From: Deltaproteobacteria bacterium
GTDB lineage: Bacteria > Desulfobacterota > DSM-4660 > Desulfatiglandales > Desulfatiglandaceae
Direction: 5' to 3'
Assembly: GCA_018644785.1 (NCBI GenBank)
Contig: JABGPV010000337.1
Location: 1-5,063, forward strand
DNA length: 5,063 bases
Numbering within the stretch: position 1 is the first letter of the stretch; each line of letters starts with the position of its first letter. Shown here one piece after another: positions 1-5,063 of the stretch. Under the pieces are notes generated by a model. It saw only the letters and a list, made by a program, of their open reading frames with translations. It did no database searches and was not told where the DNA came from. A program made the position numbers and the translations under genes.

Positions 1-2
1 AA

Positions 3-1133
3 ATGGGGGAGACCTGCGAAATCCAGACCCCGATTAATTATACGGATTACCGGGAACCGGTGTTGGTGGACGACCTGAAAAGGCGATATCTTGTCAATGT
101 TCTGGCTATGACCGAACCGCCCGATTTCAAGGTCCTCTCGCCCACGGGAGATCAGGAAGTGCGGTCAGACGTGCATTTGCTGGTGTATGGCCGCAAGAAA
201 GACATCCAGCGCATGGTGGAAGTGGAGGAAATGCAGCTTAAAGAGGCGCCGGAAGTTTTCAAAGGGGAAACGGAAGAGGGTGCCTCGGGCACTGTTGAAG
301 CGGTGGTGGCGCCCCGCTCTCCCTTGATCGGAAAAACCCTTCGCGAAATCAATTTGCAGGATCGATTCCGGGTTACCCCACTGGCCATATATCGGGGCGA
401 GGAAACCTACCGGGCTGAAATCGGAGACGTTCCACTTTCCGTCGGGGATGCCGTCCTGATTCACGGCGAATGGCAACGGCTCCAGGTATTGCAGCATGAA
501 AGGAGCCTCTTGTTTACCACCCCCATTGATGTGGAGTTGTTACGCCCCGAAAAGTCCATTTTCGCCGGCTTCTGGTTGGCCGTTGCCCTGAGTATGGTGC
601 TCATCTTCAACATTCAGCTCTCTGTCAGCCTCATGACGGGCGCTTTGGGTATGGTGATCACCCGGGTCCTGAGCATTGACGAGGCCTACCAATCCGTGGA
701 TTGGCGAACCATTTTTCTCCTGGCCGGGTTGATTCCCCTGGGCATTGCTACGGAAAAAACCGGCACCGCGGCATGGATCGCCCATGCCATCCTGAGTGCT
801 ATCGGGGACGTCCAGCCCATTGTCCTTTTAACGGTTATCGGAGTGCTTTCTACCATTTTCACCCTGGTCATCTCCAATGTGGGTGCCACGGTTTTGCTGG
901 TCCCATTGGTGGTTAATATGGCCATTGCAGCCCACGTGGATCCCAGAATGGCCGCTCTTGTCGTGGGGCTCGCCACCAGTAACTCGTTCATGTTGCCTAC
1001 CCACCAGGTCAATGCACTGTACATGGGTCCCGGGCGGTATCGCAGTGTGGATTTCATGAAGGCTGGGATAGTCATCAGTATTGTCTTTATCGTGGTCATG
1101 ATCGGCATGATCAAGCTCATTTACGGTGTTTAA
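3..1133 (+). CDS. SLC13/DASS-type permease with two RCK_C domains, 5'-truncated by the window edge
   Basis: Inner-membrane ion-coupled transporter, probably for an anion such as sulfate or a dicarboxylate; the substrate cannot be read from the sequence. The visible 376 residues begin in a cytoplasmic part. A first RCK_C/TrkA_C-like unit lies at about residues 18-72 (core RRYLVNVLAM, then HLLVYGRKKDI). A second lies at about 96-172, with PLIGKTLREI and SVGDAVLIHG typical of the fold. Hydrophobic segments follow at about 186-222, 235-250, 270-310, 315-332 and 353-375. SNVGATVLLVPL (291-302) and TSNSFMLPTHQVNALYMGPG (325-344) match the C-terminal substrate/ion-site signature and hairpin of SLC13 carriers. 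Family members with inserted RCK_C domains are usually about 600 residues, so roughly 220 N-terminal residues with the first membrane half should lie upstream. The ATG at position 3 is therefore probably internal. The gene ends 24 bases before the first kinase-like gene and is probably co-transcribed with it. Family is fairly sure; substrate is unknown. Confidence 0.88.
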   Translation: MGETCEIQTPINYTDYREPVLVDDLKRRYLVNVLAMTEPPDFKVLSPTGDQEVRSDVHLLVYGRKKDIQRMVEVEEMQLKEAPEVFKGETEEGASGTVEAVVAPRSPLIGKTLREINLQDRFRVTPLAIYRGEETYRAEIGDVPLSVGDAVLIHGEWQRLQVLQHERSLLFTTPIDVELLRPEKSIFAGFWLAVALSMVLIFNIQLSVSLMTGALGMVITRVLSIDEAYQSVDWRTIFLLAGLIPLGIATEKTGTAAWIAHAILSAIGDVQPIVLLTVIGVLSTIFTLVISNVGATVLLVPLVVNMAIAAHVDPRMAALVVGLATSNSFMLPTHQVNALYMGPGRYRSVDFMKAGIVISIVFIVVMIGMIKLIYGV

Positions 1134-1137
1134 AAAC

Positions 1138-1148
1138 AGGGAGGAAAG
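1138..1148 (+). promoter_or_regulatory. Ribosome binding site for the first kinase-like gene
   Basis: AGGGAGGAAAG lies in the 24-base gap after the permease stop codon, with the GGAGGA core about 12 bases before the ATG at 1158. The spacing is a little long, but no better start is near, and the protein begins with MAIITISRG, the usual beta-strand that opens this family. Confidence 0.6.
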
Positions 1149-1157
1149 AATAAATCC

Positions 1158-1970
1158 ATGGCCATTATCACTATTTCTCGAGGGTCTTACAGCAATGGAA
1201 AGGAGGTGGCAGAGAAGGTCGCATCTTGTCTCGGATACAAGTGCATCAGTCGGGAGGTCCTACTCGATGCCAGTGAACACTTTCACATCCCTGAAATGAA
1301 GTTGGTGCACGCCATCCATGATGCGCCATCCATTCTGGACCGGTTTTCCCATAGCCAACAAGCGTTTATCGCCTACATTCGGTGCGCACTGGTCCAGTAT
1401 GTGAAAGAGGACAACGTGGTTTACCATGGGTTAGCCGGACACCTTCTTCTCAAAGGTATTCCGCACGTATTGAAAGTGCGGGTGATTGCGGATCTGGCTG
1501 ATCGCGTACGGGCTGAGATGAAACGGAAGAGGATTTCCGAAGAAGATGCGCGATCCATTTTGTTGAAGGACGATGAGGAACGCCGCCAATGGACGCACGC
1601 TCTCTACGGGGCGGATCCGTGGGATAGTTCGCTGTACGACCTGGTGGTTCATGTCCACAAGCTGACCATAGAAGATGCGGTGGAGATCATCTCCGATGCA
1701 GCCGTCAGGGCCGCCTTCAAGACCGCCAAACAGGTCCAACAAAAGATGGAGGATTACGGAATGGCCTGCCAGTTGAAAGCCGGTCTGGCGCATTCCTTTG
1801 ACAATGTGGGTGTTAAAAGCGAATATGGCAATATCCTGGTGTATGCCAAGGGAAACGAGCATCATGTTCAAAGAGTCAGAAAAAAGGCCAGGGAAATCGC
1901 AGGGAAGATGTCTGGAGTCAACGAACTGGAGGTTCACGCCGCCCATAAACTGCCCCCGGACTCCGTGTGA
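1158..1970 (+). CDS. Cytidylate-kinase-like protein with C-terminal BON-like region (paralog 1)
   Basis: Cytoplasmic P-loop NTPase-fold protein of 270 residues, closest in pattern to the Cytidylate_kin2 family of stand-alone cytidylate-kinase-like proteins. It opens with the beta-strand IITISRG followed by a P-loop-like GSYSNGKE at 9-16. This keeps the GxxxxGK spacing but has Glu where classical kinases have Ser/Thr. The next conserved strand ends SREVL (31-35), where family members usually have an Asp before Arg. VVYHGLAGHLLL (87-98), HVLKVRVI (103-110), a charged lid-like helix (about 115-145) and YDLVVHVHKL (160-169) complete the kinase core. Residues about 200-262 are an extension ending in IAGKMSGVNELEVHA that resembles a BON domain, a small lipid- or ligand-binding fold. 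Metabolic CMP kinase is about 220 residues with a canonical P-loop, so this is unlikely to be the housekeeping cmk gene. The true substrate is unknown; a signalling or regulatory role is inferred from its neighbours. Family assignment is good and function uncertain. Confidence 0.82.
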   Translation: MAIITISRGSYSNGKEVAEKVASCLGYKCISREVLLDASEHFHIPEMKLVHAIHDAPSILDRFSHSQQAFIAYIRCALVQYVKEDNVVYHGLAGHLLLKGIPHVLKVRVIADLADRVRAEMKRKRISEEDARSILLKDDEERRQWTHALYGADPWDSSLYDLVVHVHKLTIEDAVEIISDAAVRAAFKTAKQVQQKMEDYGMACQLKAGLAHSFDNVGVKSEYGNILVYAKGNEHHVQRVRKKAREIAGKMSGVNELEVHAAHKLPPDSV

Positions 1971-2011
1971 TTATCCAGTTTTCATGAAACCGGAATAACA
2001 TCTTTTCACCA

Positions 2012-2017
2012 TGAGGA
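2012..2017 (+). promoter_or_regulatory. Ribosome binding site for the second kinase-like gene
   Basis: TGAGGA sits 7 bases before the ATG at 2025. An earlier ATG at 2011 overlaps this site and is out of frame with the gene. The 2025 start gives MSIILISS, which lines up residue for residue with the start of the upstream paralog. Confidence 0.6.
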
Positions 2018-2024
2018 TTCAATC

Positions 2025-2846
2025 ATGTCCATTATCCTGATTTCTTCAGATCATTATGAGACCGGCCGGGCTGTCGCACAACAGGTGGCAGAGGCCACGG
2101 GTTATGCTCTTCTGGACCGGGAAATATTAGGTGAGGTGGCTTCAGCATCCCAGATCCCGGAGCCCAAAATCCGTAAATCCCTGGAACCGTCATCCTCCAT
2201 GGTGGGCTTTTCGTCCAAGGTGAGAAACCGTGCTTTGGCTTCCATTCAGGCGGCGGTAATGGCGCGTCTTTTGGACGACAAGGTGGTCTGTCACGGTCTG
2301 GCGGCCCATCTCTATGTTCTGGGCGTTTCCCATGTGCTCAAGATACGAATTTTATGCAGTGGAGACAAACAGACCTCCTGGATCGCCGGTGAAAGAAAAG
2401 TGGGAATCGAAAAGGCCAGGAAAATTCTTAAAAAACAGGAAGCTGCCGAAAAGCGCTGGTCCCTTGATGTTTTCGGGCGTGACGAAACAAATCCTTCCCA
2501 GTACGACATGGTCATCAGCCTGAGCCAGATCGAACCTGATGAAGCGGTGAATGCCATTGTGGAGACGGTTTCGTATCGAAAATTCCAGTCGATGACCTAT
2601 TCCATAAAATGCCTGAAGGACAAAGAACTTTCCATTCGCGTGAGGTTGGCACTGATGGAAAAATATAATGATGTGGATGTAACGGCTGACGGCGCCACGG
2701 TGGTGGTGCGCACCAAAGCGCTCAGAAGGGAAAAGCGAAAAAAGACGGAAAGCATTCGGGCCCTGGCAGGCAAAATCCCGGGGGTGTCGTATGTGGAAGT
2801 CCATGCGGCCAGAGATATCTTTCGGCAGGCGGCTGAAAGCGCCTGA
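2025..2846 (+). CDS. Cytidylate-kinase-like protein, degenerate P-loop, C-terminal BON-like region (paralog 2)
   Basis: Cytoplasmic 273-residue paralog of the preceding gene. A hand alignment over 270 positions needs no gaps and gives about 74 identities (roughly 27%), clustered in VVCHGLAAHL (87-96), SHVLKIRIL (102-110), ARKILKK (131-137), YDMVI (160-164) and the C-terminal AGKIPGV and VEVHAA. The P-loop position reads SSDHYETGRAVA (7-18): the first glycine is replaced by Asp and the lysine by Arg. Arg is common at this place in Cytidylate_kin2 proteins, but loss of the leading glycine is not expected of an efficient ATP binder. In contrast, DREIL (31-35) keeps the Asp that the first paralog lacks. 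Residues about 198-262 look like a BON domain: IRVRLALMEKYNDVDVTADG, then a strand, a very basic loop (231-240, RREKRKK) and a helix ending in PGV. The gene starts 54 bases after its paralog and is likely in the same operon. It may be a pseudokinase or regulatory partner. Family is good; activity is doubtful. Confidence 0.8.
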   Translation: MSIILISSDHYETGRAVAQQVAEATGYALLDREILGEVASASQIPEPKIRKSLEPSSSMVGFSSKVRNRALASIQAAVMARLLDDKVVCHGLAAHLYVLGVSHVLKIRILCSGDKQTSWIAGERKVGIEKARKILKKQEAAEKRWSLDVFGRDETNPSQYDMVISLSQIEPDEAVNAIVETVSYRKFQSMTYSIKCLKDKELSIRVRLALMEKYNDVDVTADGATVVVRTKALRREKRKKTESIRALAGKIPGVSYVEVHAARDIFRQAAESA

Positions 2847-2922
2847 TGCCGGCACGGACAACCCCGAGATAAACGCTGCTCCGTTTTGTACATCTTTGGC
2901 AGGCCCTTAGAACCTATCATAC

Positions 2923-2930
2923 AAGGAGGA
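2923..2930 (+). promoter_or_regulatory. Strong ribosome binding site for the response regulator
   Basis: AAGGAGGA is a near-perfect Shine-Dalgarno sequence 5 bases before the ATG at 2936. It is the strongest site in the window and suggests the receiver protein is made at a higher level than its neighbours. It follows the longest gap between genes here (89 bases), in which no convincing promoter was found. Confidence 0.75.
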
Positions 2931-2935
2931 ACAAA

Positions 2936-3349
2936 ATGGCAGAAGGATTGGAAGTGCTGCTGTTGGATGACGAGCCTATTGTGGGGAAGCGGCTGAAACC
3001 GGCTTTAGCGAAGATCGGGTGCAACGTGGAGGTTTTTGAAGACCCGAAAAAGGCCCTGGAACGAATCGATCAAAAAGAATTCGATATTGTGGTGACGGAC
3101 ATTCGAATGGACGAGGTTGATGGCTTGCAGGTGTTGGAACACGTGCGTCAATCGTCAGAACGGACCAAAGTGATTATGATCACCGGCTATGCCATGATGG
3201 CAGTGGCCAGAGAAGCCATGGAAAAAGGTGCGTTTGATTTTATCTCCAAGCCGTTTAAACCGGACGATTTGCGGAAAGTCATCGCAAAAGCCGCCAAAGC
3301 GCTCGGTTCAAACATTCAATCCAAAACATTGGAAACCGACGGGTCCTGA
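2936..3349 (+). CDS. Single-domain response regulator (receiver only)
   Basis: Soluble cytoplasmic phospho-acceptor protein of 137 residues. It holds one complete receiver domain at about 5-122 and only a short polar tail. The catalytic set is intact: acidic pocket D11-D12 with E13, phospho-accepting D55 in VVTDIRM, switch T83 in MITGY, aromatic switch residue F102, and K105 followed by P106 in FISKPF. The MITGYA and GAFDFISKPF pattern resembles receivers of NtrC-type regulators, but no AAA+ or helix-turn-helix output domain follows. The stop codon at 3347-3349 lies well before the kinase start, so this is not a frameshifted longer protein. It is the obvious partner of the histidine kinase 21 bases downstream. 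With no DNA-binding domain it must act by binding another protein or by passing phosphate on; the permease and kinase-like proteins upstream are candidate targets by context only. Confidence 0.93.
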   Translation: MAEGLEVLLLDDEPIVGKRLKPALAKIGCNVEVFEDPKKALERIDQKEFDIVVTDIRMDEVDGLQVLEHVRQSSERTKVIMITGYAMMAVAREAMEKGAFDFISKPFKPDDLRKVIAKAAKALGSNIQSKTLETDGS

Positions 3350-3352
3350 GCC

Positions 3353-3366
3353 AGGAGGGAGAGGAG
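3353..3366 (+). promoter_or_regulatory. Tandem Shine-Dalgarno motifs before the histidine kinase
   Basis: Two purine-rich motifs, AGGAGGGA and GAGGAG, fill the 21-base gap before the ATG at 3371. Their cores lie about 12 and 4 bases from the start codon, so either could serve. They support the 3371 start, which matters because the next in-frame Met is residue 143, after the first membrane helix. Confidence 0.6.
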
Positions 3367-3370
3367 TCGC

Positions 3371-4945
3371 ATGCATCCCAACGAAAATGAAGCTGCCCAA
3401 GACCATTTGGAGGGGTCAGAGAAAAAAGAAGGCCTCGGCGGCCGATATGAACGGATCCAGGCAGTCGATGTCGCCAAAAAGGCCCTCCTCTCCCGAAAAC
3501 GCCTCAGCCTTCGCTTGCAGATCTGCCTCAGCTTTTTCATTGTTTTCCTTGTTGCGGTCGTAGCCGCCTACGTCCTCGGCGAAGCCAACGCCAAAGTGGA
3601 AAAGAAACTCCGTTTTCTGGAAATTGCCAATGATTTCACGGTGGAAATCATTCAGGCACGGCGGTTTGAGAAAAACTTCTTTCTTTACAACACCAACCTG
3701 GATGATGCTCTCGAAAACGTTTACCAGGCCAAGGCCATCTTTGATCGAAATATCGGGGAACTGGAGCAGGTCCTGGGTCGGGACAATTATAAAAAAATGA
3801 TATCCAACCTCAATCACTACGGGGAAATCCTGGAGCATCTTTTGGCGGGCGATTCGAATCAACCGTCAATTTATGAGAAAAAAGCCGGTAAGGAACGAAT
3901 GGAAATCGAGGTCAGGAAAACCGGGCGCGAGCTGGTTTCCCTGGCCCAGGATCTCATGGAGCGGGAAAGAAACAGCCTAAGCAAAATGCTCACCCGATCC
4001 AGACAACTCCATTTTTATTCCCTCATTTTTCTCCTCGTGTTTCTGGCGGCCAACGCCACCTTCCTGGGGAGCCGCATTCTAAGCAATGTCAAACGCTTTG
4101 CCGACTATGCCAGGCGAATTGCCTCGGGCGACTTCACCCCCATCACCCCGGCCAGGCGTTACCGGGACGAGTTTACGGAACTTGCCCTGGCCATCAATCA
4201 GATGATTCAGGAGCTGGAAAACCGGGAAGCGGTCCTGGTTCAGTCCCACAAAATGAGAGCGGTGGGTACCCTGACCGCGGGAGTGGCCCACGAGCTCAAC
4301 AATCCCTTAAACAACATCACCCTCACGGCCCACATGCTTCTGGAGGATTATGAAGGACTGGACGAGGACGAAAAAATGGATATGATCAAAGATGTGGTTC
4401 AAGAGGCCGGCCGATCCAAGAAAATCATCAGCAACCTTCTGGATTTTGCCCGGGAGAGCAGTTCGGAACTGGAACCGCTCGCGTTGGACGAACTCCTAGA
4501 AGGTACCATTGCTCTGGCCTCCAATCAGATCAAGCTTTCCGGAATTAGAATCTCGTTTCAGTCCGCCGGGAACCTGCCCCGGGTACACGGCGATGGTCAG
4601 CAGCTGCAACAGGTCTTCCTGAATCTCATCCTCAACGCCATCGACGCTTCTCCCAAGGGAAGCAAAATCGAAGTTCTGGTGCTTCCCGCGGACGACCCCA
4701 CGTATGTAGCGGTGAAGGTCATTGATTCCGGAATCGGCGTTCCCGAGCACATTATTCAGTCCATTTTCGATCCTTTTTTCACCACGAAACCGAAGGGAAG
4801 CGGCACCGGTCTGGGGCTCAGCGTATCCCAGGGGATCGTGGCGAAGCACGGGGGGCGAATCCGCGTCTCCAGCCAGGAGGGAAAAGGCGCCACCTTCACG
4901 GTCACCCTTCCCGTTACCACCATCCCGGCTCAGATCGATACGTGA
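3371..4945 (+). CDS. Membrane sensor histidine kinase (helical sensor, HAMP, HisKA, HATPase_c)
   Basis: Inner-membrane sensor kinase of 524 residues that should autophosphorylate and transfer phosphate to the adjacent receiver protein. A polar cytoplasmic N-terminus of about 46 residues ends in the basic RKRLSLR. Membrane helix 1 spans about 49-69. An all-helical extracytoplasmic sensor runs from about 70 to 213 and contains ARRFEKNFFLY (96-106), a pattern seen in HBM/four-helix-bundle sensors of kinases and chemoreceptors. Membrane helix 2 is at about 214-233. HAMP follows at about 234-287, with the RDEF element at 265-268. HisKA starts at about 293 and has the phosphorylated H307 in AGVAHELNNPL. 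HATPase_c shows the N box NLILNAIDAS (418-427), G1 DSGIGV (452-457), F box FDPFFTTK (466-473) and G2 GSGTGLGLS (476-484). All catalytic boxes are intact. The protein ends soon after the ATPase domain, with no fused receiver or Hpt. The ligand cannot be deduced. Confidence 0.94.
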   Translation: MHPNENEAAQDHLEGSEKKEGLGGRYERIQAVDVAKKALLSRKRLSLRLQICLSFFIVFLVAVVAAYVLGEANAKVEKKLRFLEIANDFTVEIIQARRFEKNFFLYNTNLDDALENVYQAKAIFDRNIGELEQVLGRDNYKKMISNLNHYGEILEHLLAGDSNQPSIYEKKAGKERMEIEVRKTGRELVSLAQDLMERERNSLSKMLTRSRQLHFYSLIFLLVFLAANATFLGSRILSNVKRFADYARRIASGDFTPITPARRYRDEFTELALAINQMIQELENREAVLVQSHKMRAVGTLTAGVAHELNNPLNNITLTAHMLLEDYEGLDEDEKMDMIKDVVQEAGRSKKIISNLLDFARESSSELEPLALDELLEGTIALASNQIKLSGIRISFQSAGNLPRVHGDGQQLQQVFLNLILNAIDASPKGSKIEVLVLPADDPTYVAVKVIDSGIGVPEHIIQSIFDPFFTTKPKGSGTGLGLSVSQGIVAKHGGRIRVSSQEGKGATFTVTLPVTTIPAQIDT

Positions 4946-5010
4946 ACGTCGAGCTCATATTCCTGCTGCTTCAGCTTTGCTAATCCCGTAGCGCCTCATG
5001 GAGTTTTCGG

Positions 5011-5043
5011 CTGAATAAGAGAAATTCAGTTTCTTCCCTTTTT
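5011..5043 (+). terminator. Weak terminator-like hairpin after the operon
   Basis: CTGAAT at 5011-5016 pairs exactly with ATTCAG at 5024-5029 across a 7-base loop, and a pyrimidine-rich run ending in five T's follows (5030-5043). It lies 66 bases after the kinase stop codon, a sensible place for the operon to end. The stem is only 6 bp with two G-C pairs and the T tract is interrupted by C's, so efficient intrinsic termination is doubtful. Confidence 0.3.
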
Positions 5044-5063
5044 CTGGGCCTGGGTAGATCAAC

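Noticed and set aside
686..1120. 144-codon minus-strand frame opposite the permease
   Set aside because: It is antisense to well-recognised SLC13 signature segments, and its composition is what reverse reading of membrane-helix codons gives.
1431..1946. 171-codon open frame on the minus strand inside the first kinase-like gene
   Set aside because: It lies wholly opposite a gene with clear family motifs, and its translation shows no recognisable domain; it reflects codon bias of the real gene.
1158..1970. Annotation as housekeeping CMP kinase (cmk)
   Set aside because: The P-loop lacks the Ser/Thr after Lys, the length is 270 rather than about 220 residues, a tandem paralog follows, and the neighbours are not those of cmk (such as rpsA or aroA).
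1980..1989. 10-base palindrome TTTCATGAAA between the two kinase-like genes
   Set aside because: It is too short and AT-rich to be distinguished from chance; it has no T tract, no repeat copies were seen, and it is not a credible operator on its own.
2352..2861. 169-codon minus-strand frame opposite the second kinase-like gene
   Set aside because: Its translation is rich in H, R and F with no motif, and it covers a + strand gene supported by paralogy and a ribosome binding site.
2898..2914. Possible sigma-54 promoter starting at TGGCA
   Set aside because: No TGC-type -12 element occurs at the required distance.
2896..2920. Possible sigma-70 promoter (TTGGCA and TATCAT)
   Set aside because: The spacer is 13 bases, well short of the usual 16-18, so it is not listed as a promoter.

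Overview
The window looks like part of a bacterial chromosome from a Gram-negative lineage of moderate GC content. Five genes lie head to tail on the + strand and are tightly packed, with gaps of 24, 54, 89 and 21 bases. No RNA gene, insertion sequence, CRISPR array or integration site was seen. The combination of an RCK_C-containing SLC13-type permease, stand-alone cytidylate-kinase-like proteins and a receiver/histidine kinase pair recalls sulfate-reducing and related Desulfobacterota. That placement is an impression from gene content and was not tested.

Region by region: 3-1133 is the 3' portion of an SLC13/DASS-type membrane permease, carrying two cytoplasmic RCK_C (TrkA_C-like) domains and the C-terminal membrane half; the N-terminal half lies outside the window. 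1158-1970 and 2025-2846 are two diverged tandem paralogs of the cytidylate-kinase-like family (Cytidylate_kin2 type), each with a C-terminal region that resembles a BON domain. 2936-3349 is a single-domain response regulator. 3371-4945 is a membrane histidine kinase with a helical extracytoplasmic sensor, HAMP, HisKA and HATPase_c domains. 4946-5063 is a short tail with only a weak terminator-like hairpin and an open minus-strand frame of unproven significance.

How they may work together (inference): the same strand, short gaps and a good ribosome binding site before each of the four complete genes suggest one operon. The kinase would phosphorylate the receiver-only regulator, whose output must be by protein contact because it has no DNA-binding domain. 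The permease could be gated through its RCK_C domains by a nucleotide or other ligand, and the two kinase-like proteins could make, remove or sense such a ligand. The most interesting point is that the two kinase-like paralogs have lost different conserved positions of the nucleotide-binding core and share an unusual C-terminal extension. This raises the possibility of a heteromeric or regulatory pair rather than two metabolic CMP kinases.
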